In this document: positions 1-11,269 of the stretch, piece after piece
Position numbering within the stretch: position 1 is the first letter of the stretch
How the letters are laid out: each line of letters opens with the position of its first letter
From: Petrosia ficiformis
Taxonomy: Eukaryota; Porifera; Demospongiae; Haplosclerida; Petrosiidae
Reading direction: 5' to 3'
Length of the DNA: 64,000 bases
Assembly: GCA_947044365.1 (NCBI GenBank)
Contig: OX345636.1
Span: 5,414,001-5,478,000, forward strand
Notes under the pieces: model-generated
Databases searched by the model: none
What the model was told of the DNA's origin: nothing
The model's input: the letters and a program-made list of their open reading frames with translations, nothing else
Position numbers and translations under genes: made by a program

Positions 1-470
1 GAAACGACGTCGTTTAACACCAAATGATGTAACTGATCTACCAATACTAGAAAGGTTGACAAAGACTACCTTGGCTTCACACCAGTCTGCCATCAATCTA
101 CATGTACATCTATTTCTGTTCAGCAATCACTTCCATCACCGTCATCCCAACCGTACTATTTCAAGATACTCACTCCTCAAATTAAGGTATGTGCTGGTTG
201 CAGATTAGGGTATACTAACAGGGAACCCCCATATGATGTCTGTCTTGTTCATAAGGAAACCAGAATCCCCAAAACAAGCAGTATATGAACATTCCAGTTA
301 ATGCTCATTACCATGCGACGAAGTCATGTATCACGATCACCAACCCTACATTTTCAGTTTCTAACCAGCTGATTATTCCTGAGGGTCTGAAAGACAAACT
401 GTCTGGGCCATTGTATCAGACTTTGATAGAACAAGAATTTGCCACTCCTTTTGGTTCCCTGCTATACTGA
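1..470 (+). pseudogene. C-terminal fragment of a Mutator-like transposase gene (zinc-binding tail)
   Basis: Not a complete gene: it enters from the left window edge. Frame 1 from about position 121 reads through a Cys-rich stretch (KVCAGCRLGYTNREPPYD, then VCLVHKE), and a second frame starting at 285 continues it (NAHYHATKSC, then IIPEGLKDKL) to a stop at 468-470. The order CxxC, CxxH, HYH, C matches the C-terminal zinc-binding tail of a transposon-derived family whose better-preserved relative lies at 51.4-52.86 kb on the other strand. The frame change near 280 means a frameshift (or an unrecognised splice), and further stops interrupt frame 1 before 30, so I call it a pseudogene. Function is inferred only from resemblance to that family. 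Confidence 0.55.
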
Positions 471-967
471 CAATCTGACATCTAGTTAGCCATCTGCTTA
501 TTTCACCATCTGCTTAATACCCTTAATTAACTGATTATACTATTTGTGTTATTATAATAATAATAATTAAAACTGCAATTGGCTTCTCAATTCTCTAGAT
601 CTGCTGTCTTGCACCAAACATATTCCATTCTGTGATGAAAAAAGTATATGAATGGCATTTTTGGTCTGGCAGTGAGGCCCAACCCTTTGCAGGCATGTAA
701 TAAAGAACACCCAACAACCCTAATTCATAAGAACACTCTAATAAATTATCAATCATGGGCAGTGATTTATAGCTATAAGTCAACTATAAAGGCACAACCC
801 AGCAGTCAGTTAAAAAGCTCCTATTAAAATAAACATTTTCATTAATTTTGAGCAACAACATAAATGGTAACAACTCACATACCTTTATGTTGAAATGCAG
901 TCCTAGTCCACCTAAGCAAAACATCTTACATCTTACTCTTACACATCAAAAAGCACTATCAGTTCAC
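471..967. other. Intergenic, nothing recognised
   Basis: AT-rich sequence with an ATAATAATA run near 550. No convincing coding frame or repeat relationship to the rest of the window was seen. Confidence 0.5.
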
Positions 968-1028
968 CTTAGTCTCGCGTAGCCAGCCCTCCTCCCTAGG
1001 GAGGAGGGGTTGGCTACGCGAGACTAAG
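968..1028. repeat. 61-nt near-perfect palindrome (hairpin)
   Basis: The sequence CTTAGTCTCGCGTAGCCA is followed by a GC-rich centre around CCCTAGGG and then by its reverse complement, giving two ~30-nt arms that pair almost completely. It is far more GC-rich than its surroundings. A partial look-alike (TTAGTCTCGTGCAGCC) lies at about 8,873. This is either the core of a hairpin MITE or a structured insertion; no coding potential. Confidence 0.8.
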
Positions 1029-1129
1029 TTCTCTTGTGCATGTGATCAAAGCATATCATGCACTTGTCACATGATATCTGATCCGTAATCTGTGATCCGT
1101 GGTCCGTGTGAGGAATCCGAAATACATTC

Positions 1130-1990
1130 TTATAATAATGAATATCAGTAAAACTTATTAATTAATATTAAAGCCATTGTATAATAATTATGTAGTGGTG
1201 CAGTCTCACCACGTAACAGAATATTATTGACAGAGTTAAAGAGAGTTTAGAACTGTATTCAACAACCACGTTACTAAGAATTACATAACTTAAATAGAAT
1301 ATAGCAAACAAAAGAACAACTAACAAAAGTAAGGCTCTGTCTAACAAAGAGGTATAAGGTACAGATGATAAGATCTAGTTAACACATGAGTACAATTATG
1401 AGGTCTGTAAGGTAAGTTAACACTTAGAGTCCAATGATGAGGTCTATAAGTTGGCCTCATTACAATTATATTATATACTATGATAAGCATTGGAATAGTG
1501 AATTGTTGACACAGTGACTGACACTACTTCTTGTAGGACCCCTGACAGTTCTGTAAGTGAAATAGAGAAGAAACATCATCTGTAAGTGAAAGAGAATGAT
1601 AATCAATTCATAAATAATTGATATATACAAAAGACTGACCTTCATTGATGAACAAACGTACACCAGTATTTCAGCAATCTATAAAAAATATTCACACCAT
1701 TCAAGAAAAAAACAATGGAAACAAGAATAATAAAAAACATTTCCAATAAAAATGAAAGAAGATGTAGGGATGTCAAAACCCAAAAAGCATGCGAACAAGG
1801 TTAGGTGGGACCCAAAATTAAACAAACCACTTTCATATAACCCTACATAAGTACTTGAACCACTATAAAGCAAAATACAAAGACCTGTACTTATCAGGGC
1901 ATAAACGAAGGTGATTTTTACACCTTCGAAGGTTTGTTTCAACTAGAACAAGAAGGTTCACGAAGGTGTAACACTATGAATGTGTTAACT
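1130..1990. repeat. Dispersed repeat shared with 31.9-32.45 kb and (inverted) 24.24-24.45 kb
   Basis: The stretch resembles 31,905-32,450 in order and orientation over most of its length (for example the block around ATCTGTAAGTGAAA...GAATGATAATCAATTC, and the block ATGAAGGTCAGNCTTT on the opposite strand). Part of it (1,680-1,830) appears inverted at 24,240-24,450. No intact protein is visible. Confidence 0.6.
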
Positions 1991-2330
1991 TTGTACCTAT
2001 ACAAGTGTTTATCTAATGGGAGACCTCTTAATTCAGAAGATGGCAGATGAGATTCAGTACATTCTGGTTTTGAAAGTCCACACTCGTCCATGGTCTCTTC
2101 CCTCTCAGCCATTATCAATCTCCACGTGACAAATGTAATAATTAATTAAGAGTTATAAATAATTATTGCAGCAAATAATTAACCACGTGTTAATTGCGAA
2201 CCTTTGTGGAATGGATTCTACCTTCGAAGGTAAGGAATTATAACGAACCTTCGAATGTTACCATCTTTGTTTATGCCCTGGTACTTATGTTATGTTATAG
2301 GGAAGTGGTTTGTTTACTTTTGAAATTCTA
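1815..2330. repeat. Imperfect inverted repeat around CTTCGAAGG motifs
   Basis: The reverse complement of 1,815-1,940 (containing TTTATGCCCTGATAAGTAC and AAAGTGGTTTGTTTA) reappears at about 2,215-2,320 (TTTATGCCCTGGTACTTATG, AAGTGGTTTGTTTA). Both arms carry the 8-nt palindrome CCTTCGAAGG. Looks like a small foldback insertion; the arms are too diverged to define exact ends. Confidence 0.5.
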
Positions 2331-2384
2331 TCAAACGGTATGCAGCATAAATTTTATACATGAGCATTTATTTCATCTCTCTCC

Positions 2385-4587
2385 AGGATGGATGCAATGT
2401 GATATTCTTTTCACCATTGATCAATTATGGCTTCGGTTTCCTGAGGTTTCTGGATTGTATGTTGATGAAAGATCTCTCATTATAATGCACTCAAGAGAAC
2501 TGAATCTTAATGCCATTTTGAAATCTTCATCACCTTCTCAGGATTTGTTGTCACTGGATTCTCATACAAAGAAACTAAGTTCTTTTTCTGTCGTGGTATG
2601 CTATTTGACTTTACCACTTTTCTTACAGGTCTTATGTTAAACCACATCCTATGAAGGTGAAGACTGCTGGTCGACCTGTTGTTACTCTTCCGATAGTATT
2701 ATTCACTGATGATACAAGTGGGAACAAAAGCAAAAAGTGGAATAAATTTGAATGGTGGGGTTTTGTGTTAGCTGGTCTGCCTAAAAAGGAAAGTAGAAAG
2801 CCCCACAATATCGAATTTGTTTCTTGTTCCTATATTCCAGCAACTGCAAATGGCAGAGGAGGGCTTTGAAGCTTTTGACAGTGGTTTGAATTGAGCAGTT
2901 TTTGTGACTGCTCCAATCCTCTTGATCAGTGCTGATAATGTTCGTCATTCAGAACTCCTCAGCCACATGGGTTCCTCAGCTAACAAATTTTGCAGATTTT
3001 GTATGGTAAATGTTATTGGTGAACAAAATTGATATTGCTTACTCTTTTAATCAATAGGTCGGAATTCAGCTACATGTATTGAAAGTTGCGTTGTCAGGAG
3101 AAATCTTAATATCAAATAATGGAAATTAGACAAAAAGTAACAGAAAAAGAGAAGAAGGAAACAAGAACATTATATGGGTTGAAGGAACATTACAATCCTA
3201 TGTTCAATTTGAAAGTTGATTTGTTCAGGCAAGCTACATGTAACTAACAATTATGTATTGAAAAGTGCATTTACTAGTGAAATGTGCTTGTTTCTCTTAT
3301 AGATCTACCCCAATTGAGACACTTCATACTGTTCTTTTGGGAACATGTAAATATCTACTTCAGGCAAGCTACATGTAACTATATTTAGTTAACAATTATG
3401 TATTGAAAAGTGCATTTACTAGTGAAATGTGTTTGTTTCTCTTATAGATCTACCCAATCGAGACACTTCATACTGTTCTTTTGGGAACATGTAATTATCT
3501 ACTCAGATCTTTTTTGAGTGAAAGAAATAAAGCAGAGAAAGATGAGATTTTAGCCAGAATGTCTGCTTTTAATTCTTCTCAAATTTCAACCAAAATACAT
3601 CGAAATGTATGTTTCTATTATCAGTCCTTTGTTGGCAGGGATTTTAAAGGCTGGATGTAAATGGCAGTCTATATAATATACCCTTACCTAACTGTTGATC
3701 AAAGAAAGGTTTGACTTCTACTGTCAAAGGTATGCAACATTGTACTAATAACTTTGTTTTCAACCTTTCTGTGGGGTGGGCTGCAACAGGTATTCCGAAT
3801 CATCTACTGCCAACCTCTTTTACAAGAAAATATTGATGAGTACCGTGATATATGTCAAAACTTTGTCAATGAATTGACAATGAGCTACCCAGAACATGGA
3901 CAAAAGGTTAAGGTGCATCTGCTGTTTCATCTAGCTGACAATATTATGGACTTCTCCCTTCCATCTTGCTATAACACAGAAAGGTTCAATTTCATTTAAA
4001 TGTAAACCATAATCTCAGCATTATTTTTTTGTATTCAGATTTGAAGCTTTCAACTCATTTGTCAGAAGTCAAAACATCTATGGCAACCGCAGGGCACCAA
4101 GCAGAGACATCACACATAAACTTGCTCTAATCGAGTTCATCCGATTTTTCTGCTCTTGTATCAATGGAGCATATAGGTGAGTCATTCCTTTTTGATTTTC
4201 AGCCATTTATGAACAGATGTGGTGAAGGTCTGAAAGCTCTATTTTTAAGTCCACCAGTACAAAACTTTTTTAATTGCATTCCTATGCAAGAAATTGGTCA
4301 TGATAAGGAGATATATCAACTTGGAGTTGTACGAAAGGTATGTATAGCATAATTTGACAATTTTTTAACACTCATTTGCATTTATAAAGAAAGTGCAAGA
4401 TGCTGCTGTTGATTTGGTGGACATTAAAGTATCTACCATTGACTCCAGTGATTGTGTCAAAGTTCGGGCACTTATGAGGAATTCTTGCTACTCATTACAC
4501 TTATCAGAGAGTGTTGCTTATGATGATAAAGTTACATTCCGAAATATAGCATTATCGGGTATTTCCTCTATTCTTCGAATCGCATGA
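2385..4587 (+). pseudogene. Decayed transposase-like gene with DDTSGN..SKKWNK and APSRDI motifs
   Basis: Exon-like blocks on the plus strand keep family order: WLRFPEVSGLYVDE (~2,430), FTDDTSGNKSKKWNKFEWW (~2,700), ISADNVRHSELLSHMG (~2,920), PIETLHTVLLGTC (~3,310 and ~3,455), then TERF...FEAFNSFVRSQ and RAPSRDITHKLALIEF (~3,980-4,140). I associate this order with transposon-like hypothetical proteins common in basidiomycete fungi (from memory). The conserved acidic residues D (DDTSGN), D (ADN) and E (TERFEAFN) could be a DDE triad; that is inference. Splice sites are plausible (intron ~2,596-2,628), but a frameshift near 2,840, a stop near 2,893 and a duplicated exon make it a pseudogene. The block 4,393-4,587 may be its last part. 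Confidence 0.6.
3228..3500 (+). repeat. Tandem duplication of an exon with its acceptor, ~135 bp, two copies
   Basis: A unit running from CAGGCAAGCTACATGTAACT through TTTCTCTTATAG to an exon encoding PIETLHTVLLGTC occurs twice in direct succession (about 3,228-3,362 and 3,363-3,500) with few differences. The duplication lies inside the decayed transposase-like gene, so it repeats a coding exon and its 3' splice site. Confidence 0.85.
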
Positions 4588-4589
4588 TT

Positions 4590-5375
4590 GCCTCAAACAT
4601 GTGCACTTGATACGCACCATTGTCATCAATTACGTCACGTATCTGATTACAGATCTGTTAATCAATCACAATATTGGGTAGGGTTGGGCCAACTATTCAT
4701 TTACTTTTACCTATTATTCTATTCCTTTATTCAAGGGAAAACCCTTATTATTCCCTTGCTTTGATCCTATTATTCACTTTTAAAAACATTAACAGACAAA
4801 TACATGTAACAGTCAAAAGATAATATCATATCCCACTGTATTGCAACATTAAGCTCGTCTCAATTTAAGTCTTGTAAGCAGCGTTGTTGTTGATTATTGA
4901 AAGTATCGTTGAGAATAGAAAATAACTTTCTCTGATACTGCACTAGAGGGCTGAAGTAACAGAACTTTTTGATACACAGCAAACCACGTAGGTAACCTGT
5001 CCTTATGATTCAGCCAGAACTCTCCCACCTTCAGAGCCACTCCTATTATTCTCAAACTATTCATTATAAATTTTAAACCTATTATTCCAAAATTATTAAT
5101 GAACATTTGGCCCAAGCCTAATATTGGGTGTGCAGTCTGATTTAACACCCACATGGGGTTGTTCCGTTAAAATCTTTATTACTTAGAGTATCCTCTGCCC
5201 TATGAAGTTTCCAGAGAACCATTGAAACTCTACTTCAGAAAATTCTTCGAACCATTGTTTTATCTTGATGATATTCTTGAATCAGGGATATTGCAAAAAT
5301 TAGAAATTCAAGTCTTCTGGATTAAAACAGAAAAATAATAAATGTAAATTCATGGTTTCCTTCTATCTCTTGCCT
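4590..5375. other. No gene recognised
   Basis: AT-rich. Contains a local low-complexity stretch with repeated TATTATTC / CCTATTATTC words (4,690-4,780 and again inverted near 5,040-5,100). No supported coding region. Confidence 0.5.
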
Positions 5376-5379
5376 AGGA

Positions 5380-5913
5380 TACAAAATTCATGTCAAGAGG
5401 TACATCTCTTACCTGATAAAGTAGAAGCGATCCTGAATACTCCTGGTCCTACTTACATGATAGAGTTAATTTCTGGGTCTTTTGAACTACTATGGGAAAC
5501 TATCGACTGTGCTGTATTCTCTTTATGATTTATTATGCAAATCAACCAGATAGAACTGGGATAATACTAAGAAACAAGCGTTTCCACAAGCAAAGCAACT
5601 ATTAATTTCAAATAATATATTCGATCCTCAGAAAGATTGACACTTCTTCGTTGAAGCTGTACTCTCAAATCACTTTTCGATGGCTTTGAATGTCCGTATT
5701 TTATTTATTTTATCTCCTGCCGAATGTAATTGTAGCCAGGTTGAGGAAGAGACACTGTCTTCTGTGTTTGGAGTGAAGAAGTATCATTCATTTCTCTTTG
5801 GTTGTAAGTGTACTCTCACAACTGATCACAAACCATTACTCACATTACTGAATAAAAGTCATTATTATAACAAGCGCTGTCAGGACAGAACCCTCACCTA
5901 TGCGGCAAAATAA
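5380..5913 (+). pseudogene. Ty3/Gypsy-type pol fragment (reverse transcriptase end plus RNase H)
   Basis: The region around 5,395-5,445 translates to LPDKVEAILNTPGPT, the motif at the end of the Ty3/Gypsy reverse transcriptase domain. The frame at 5,680-5,913 contains LSPAECNCSQVEEE, VFGVKKYHSFLFG and LTTDHKPLLTLL, the start of the RNase H domain. The two parts are in different frames, separated by degenerate sequence, and stop at 5,913 with no integrase following. No LTR was found. It is a dead fragment of an endogenous retroelement. Confidence 0.8.
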
Positions 5914-6169
5914 TATTACAAACAATACATAAATGTAATACACCAAAAGATTGTGTATTATGTACACATCGTTGGTCATTTTTATGGGTCTGAATAATAT
6001 AATCATGAAAAGGTTAACTTCCCATTGTTTTAATACATACAAAAGGTATAAAGTAGCAAAACTGTGAAGGACTGAATTGATGCTATCAAATGAACTGGAA
6101 AGTACATGCATTTTAGCTCTGTAATAATTAAAGTCTTACATCTGTTTTATCACAAAAAGAAAAAAAGGT

Positions 6170-6660
6170 ACTCTGTGAAGCGTTCAACAAAGACAGGTCC
6201 TCAGAAAATGCTTATACACGTGTGCGAATTATGTGCACGACACATGACTTAAAATAGGTGAAGCTACATATATATAGAAAGTAACTTTCTTAGCATGAAT
6301 GCTTAGAGCCAGTGCTCAAGGTTGTAGCCAGGACTACTTCAATTGTGTTTGATTTGATTTGATGCAATGCTTTGCTAGTGATAGTCACTTATGTTTGGAT
6401 TACGTCTAGATGTCCCGAAGAGTCTTCTGAAGTCAGGAAACAGTAACCTTGAGTGATACAAATTGTCATAACTTTGTAACCAAGAGGTCTTAGCAAAAGC
6501 CTCTTGTTCTTTATGTTTCTTTGTATAATTTGCAGTATCTCGTTTGAGCCACCAATATTCGTAGTTTTCCCATAAATGTGCAAAAAGACAGACAGACACA
6601 CAATATGATTACCATGCATACTTTTCCACCTACACTTCGTGGCGAGGGTAGTTATTATAG
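6170..6660 (-). repeat. Dispersed element, copy 1 of 3 (GCGAGGGTA end)
   Basis: About 490 bp that matches, in reverse orientation, the copy at 25,848-26,335, and in the same orientation a shorter copy at 19,120-19,456. Shared landmarks: GACAGGTCCTCA, GCACGACACATGACTTAAAA, GGAGCCAGTGCTC, ATTGTCATAAC, ACACACAATATGATTACC and the terminal block TTCGTGGCGAGGGTA. No protein is conserved between copies, so it is a non-coding or defective mobile repeat. Confidence 0.8.
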
Positions 6661-7430
6661 ATGAAGTCAATCCAACATCTAGTTCACAAAGAATTGTTAT
6701 CAACAGAGGTTTTTAAAAAAAATTAGATACTATATAGTTATAAATGGTGATATTGAAATACCAAGATTGAATATGAGAAACCTATGGTTGACTTTCAAGT
6801 ACAAAATATTGGGACTCCTTGGGACCAAAAAAAGTTATATGGATCTTAACAGATTTTATGGTAGTTAATTAGTATGTTATTATTGAAATTTAGTCAGTTA
6901 CTAGACACAGCACTGCAAAATAGAACTTGTTAAAATAACAAATGCACAATTAGTTGGTTGTTCAGGATGCATACATCTAACACCATAGCTATACTAAATA
7001 CCACCATGGATGCGAAAATCAGTCATTTTGCAAAAAATAATTTTTTCTAACGCTATATCCACAGTGCAGTAGGAAGATGAAAATAATTGGGGGGCCTGCA
7101 TAATAGAGGGTCACAATGATCAGTAATGATTTAGGAAACTCCAAAAATTGGTTCCGGGGGTCCTCCCCTCAGAAAAAAATTTTGAAAATTAATAGGTGCA
7201 TGCTGTTAGATGGGTTTTGAGCAATACAGGGTGTAATAGGGAGACTAAAGTATAGAGTCACCTAAATGTGCATGTACTTCATAATTATTTTAACATTCAT
7301 TGCAAGATAGGATTATGGCTATTGGGGTGGCCTGCCCAACCCTCCCCCCCCCCCCCCCCTTCATTCAACTTTGAGGGGGCTTAGGACCCCCCTGCTCCCA
7401 ATGTTCCTACTCCACTGATCCAGGAAGATA
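6661..7430. other. No gene; AT-rich with a C homopolymer
   Basis: Includes a stretch (around 6,940-6,980, ATTAGTTGGTTGTTCAGNAT) that recurs near 19,785 and 29,335, and a run of about 16 C at ~7,344-7,360. No coding region supported. Confidence 0.5.
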
Positions 7431-8054
7431 CCAAAATAAGGTAGTACTAGCGAGTGGGCGGATGTGACTCCAATCACTTTCAAAATAGAATATTATATAA
7501 TATGACTCTAACCTGGTCTAATAGCAACCTTCATATCTTCTGATCAGCTTTATATTGTCCTGTAATTGAAGAAATATGGTTAAAATCGCCATTTTTGCAA
7601 TCGCAATAAGTACAAAACCACGAAAGCCACGCCCACCAATCATGGCGTGCACCAAGTACAATGTATTTTGAGAAAACAAATAGAGCCATTTTCTGAAAAT
7701 TCATTTTACTTTTATACTTACAAGAGGCTGAAGAAAGCTGAATTCTGTAGCTTTTCGCTGAAACCATAAAATCTACCTTTCTAGACACTATCAAACTCCG
7801 ATCTTTCTCAGAGAGCAACTACAGTTACCCTGCCAGGGTTTCCCACCTACCGCCCCCTCCACCACCCGAAGGGTGTGTTTAGCTTTCTTTCTGAAAATAA
7901 ACTATCAGTGAAAACATTTAGGCCCAATAATTATACCCCCGGGTGGGTGTGGCTTCCAAAAGATACAGAATTGAACCAGATTGTATGCAGCAAGAAGCTG
8001 GCAAAACTAGAAACCGATTGGAGTTTCATATACCCCTCCCCCTAGTACAACCTT
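7431..8054. mobile_element. Short TTAA-type element, copy 1 (pair of 37,116-37,701)
   Basis: Shares about 550 bp in the same orientation with 37,116-37,701 (landmarks GTGGGCGGATG, ACCTTCATATCTTCT, AAAGCCACGCCCACCAATCA, GGCCCAATAATTATACCCCC, AGATTGTATGCAGCAAGAAG). Here the ends read AAGGTAGTAC... and ...GTACAACCTTGAG, so the terminal repeat is partly decayed compared with the second copy. Open frames inside are not supported as genes. Confidence 0.7.
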
Positions 8055-9110
8055 GAGTTAGTTGGTTATGTAAAATGGCCGAATAACGAAAATTTAAATG
8101 TAACCATTTCAGAAAATTTTTATTTGCCAAATGTCTGATTTTCACATCCACTGTCACATTTAATTACAATTTTCACCATTCTGTACTAGTTATTTTTAAA
8201 ATTTAATTTTTGCAGTGATAACCATTAGTTACACCCCTCATAAATTATTAAGAATGATTAGCCAGACTCATAAATAATAAAGTGGGGTGTGTGTTGATAA
8301 AGTCTACAACTGTAGTAGTAAATTACAGTGTGGTGATTTATAGGCTGTGACATGGTTATGCCCACTAGCTCGTTCAAGCTGATCAAACACAAAGAACCAC
8401 CACTGGATCCTCCCTGGTAAAATAAAAGTGATAAGTGTAGACATGCGGAAATAATGTTTGGGAGATGAACTTGAGTGAGTAGATGAGTAGGCAAATGAGA
8501 CATAATCAAGGATTTTTAAATTGCTATGAGGATATTTGAAACAGTTGATGAAATAATTATACATTCATGATTGTCCATCAAATCAAACAATGCAGAAGCA
8601 ACTTGGTTTTAAGAAAGCAATAGCTACATTTGCAAACTCAAATGAAAAATGTATACCTTGTAGCATGACACTGAATCTTTTCTAAGGCAAAAATGTCCTT
8701 AAAACGAAACATGGCCTCCAGAGTTGACAGCATCAGTATTCGTCTAACTATGATTAAATATTATTTATGTTTCTCACAATAAAATGTTGGAGAGATTGTT
8801 CCTTTTTATAGTCACAGTGAATGTGCCATATGTCATGTTTCCTAGTGATGTAATTTATCAGGCCGATATTGGCTTAGTCTCGTGCAGCCGACGTATTGCT
8901 AAAAAGATGAAATTGATGGGCAGAAAAATAAAGGGAATGATTAAGAAATGGGAGGATGATTATTGACAGATTGATTTCCAATTTATTAACACGGCATATT
9001 TTTATGCGAAGTCTCTAATAACAGGAATACAATCACAGGATAACAGTGCAATTAATTATAATTACACTCCTTATCAAAATATTTTCAAACTATAATATAT
9101 ACACTAGTGT
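8055..9110. other. No gene recognised
   Basis: AT-rich. A weak partial copy of the CTTAGTCTCG...AGCC hairpin arm is at ~8,871-8,890. Short open frames show no family motif. Confidence 0.45.
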
Positions 9111-9114
9111 TGTT

Positions 9115-9515
9115 TTGGTATACCAAAACTAAAACTAAAACCTATTTTAGTAAGGGGTCCACCATTTTAGTATACTAACTAACAAAATATAGTACTCCAC
9201 CTTTACTAAAATTAAAACCAATTATTTTTTCATGCATGAACTAATCCTAGAACTAAAAATATTTTTTGGTGATGTTATTTTGATAATTTTAGGTTGAAAC
9301 AAATGACACCTTTGCATATGTGCCAGCAAATGTCAAGGTCTGCTACACATGTGAAAATTTGAATAGTGAGTGTGATAAGATACCTGTATTCTATCATTTA
9401 TCTTTTGTACCAAAACTAAACTAAAACTAGAAAAATTGTATTGTATCAAAACTATTATAAACTAAAAAGAAATCTGGAAACACAACTAAAACTAAAACGT
9501 AATACCCTAACCAAA
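9115..9515. repeat. AAACTAAAACTAAA low-complexity block
   Basis: Degenerate repeats of AAAACTAAACTAAAA with interruptions. The same block, followed by the phrase TAATACCCTAACCAAAACAA, is found at 21,240-21,425, 26,845-26,920, 34,745-34,815 and 39,765-39,820, each time immediately left of a fibrinogen-related-like gene copy, so it belongs to the duplicated cassette. Confidence 0.75.
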
Positions 9516-9574
9516 ACAACACTAATATACACATTACAACATTTCAACACTTACATAATCATAACTATAATTAT

Positions 9575-10609
9575 AATTATTATGCAATGGACTACTTCAC
9601 AAAAATTTCTATTATATCCAGAAGGATATCCTCATCATTTGTGCTCTGATTACTGCAATCCCTCAACTCGATGTTTTCAGTAATTGCTTCATTCAATGTC
9701 TTGATGGTTTGTTATGAATAGTACAACAAGGCTGTGTTTTATTACAAGTATTCACATCCCACAAATGATTGTCTGGATAAAGATTATTTTCAAATGTGAA
9801 GTCTGGTGAAGTTGAATAAAATTCACAGTAATAATCTGAACCTGCAAATACTGGGATATTAAGACATGGACAATCTTCACTGTGCTCACTCCATATTGCA
9901 GCATAAGTCCCAATATGTTGACGAGGAAGGTTATCATAAGTAATGGAAATACCATCAACATAGGGTGAATCTGTGTTTGATCCATCAAACCCATCGGGTG
10001 ATCCGAACATGTACCCTCTGATTTGTCCACAAACGTTTTTGTACTTGATTGCATATGATGAAAACACAGCTGAGTTACAACTTCTCAAAGAAGACGTAAA
10101 TCTACCACAAACACCATGGTCAATGTTGTCAAACTCTTGCATTATCAGTCCAGGTGGACATTTAGTGCCAGATTCACTCATATTGATGTAAGCCACTCTT
10201 GCCCATCCTCCCTCGTCATCACAATTGATCCCTTCCATGTCACAATAGACACTGACAGTACTTCCATTAGTCAGAGTTATGTTGTAATATCCTGACTTAA
10301 CACTAAGATTAGTTTGATGTATATCGGCAGAGGAAAAGTTGTTATATAACAACAACCAAGAAGCTGGTAGCTCTGTGGGGCAAATTATATATGTAAGTTT
10401 CCATTTTTAAACTTGAAACTGTTTCTGATGTTGCTCATATTACAACAGTACTGTTCATAAATCGTATGTTGACGATGAGTGTTACAGTCACTCATACAGT
10501 AAGGATTACCATGACTTAACTCAAAGACAAAAACTGCAGAAATAAAAAACAAAATAAATAAATGCATGTCGATTACCTTATTTTGAATATAGCATGAATG
10601 ATCTAGCAT
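9575..10609 (-). pseudogene. Fibrinogen-related-like secreted protein, broken copy A
   Basis: Same family as the intact genes at 21.5 and 34.9 kb. The N-terminal frame 10,609-10,385 carries a signal-like start and NPYCMSDCNT but runs into a stop in the sequence after GNLH. A second frame, 10,355-9,693, carries the core (YCDMEGINCDDEGGWARVA, IGTYAAIWSE, DYYCEFYST) and then loses the frame after TIHNKP, where a few bases including the ACCATGG of the intact copies are missing; the conserved ELRVC tail is still readable out of frame down to about 9,575. HIWTYAA has become HIGTYAA. Two indels make this a pseudogene. The intact relatives indicate an extracellular, disulfide-rich, N-glycosylated product. 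Confidence 0.85.
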
Positions 10610-11100
10610 CGATCTTCAAACAAGTTATATATAATACAAATTTTGATTGTTCGTATTGTATAATCAATAGTATACCTTTCAATTGATGTAGTTTGTGTTA
10701 TGTAAGAAAATGTGTATATATACACATTTTGTTTAGATAGGTGAATTATGATTTCCCTTCCAACGTACAACAGATGTTATTTGCTTATAATAACAAATAT
10801 CATTTCCACACATATTTTGAGTAGGAATTATCATGTTCTGTATGCAATTACTATAGGATTTACATACTGTAATGCATGAGTACATTGTATCGTTTTCATC
10901 ATCATTCTTTATTACGGCATGTAATAATCAATATAGATGATGATCAAAAGAAATAAATAATAATGATCATTACACAGCTTTGATTCATGTAGTTTCATGA
11001 GTATACTGTTAATTTTGTTTTGAAACTTGTAACCTTGCATCAATACAAGGTCCCAGATGTTTCACATGTATAATTAAACCACTGGAAAGTGTGGACACCT
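10610..11100. other. Flank of the fibrinogen-like cassette, no gene
   Basis: Contains the ATAATCAATAGTATACCTTTCAATTGATGTAGTTTG phrase in pieces and the AATTATCATGTT...GGATTTACATACT region. Similar flanks follow the copies at 22.5, 28.5, 32.98 and 35.9 kb and also occur at 25,010-25,230. Confidence 0.6.
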
Positions 11101-11269
11101 CTTTATTCCAGAATACTGACTGGATGAATATGCTATCCTGCTTTGCATGCTACAAACAATGATAAAATTGAACAAGAAAAACAGGCACCAAAACTTTTAA
11201 GTACAAATTAAATAGTGTTTGCATTGAAAGACTTATGTATCACTTAAAGCAGATCATAACTGAAAGTAG

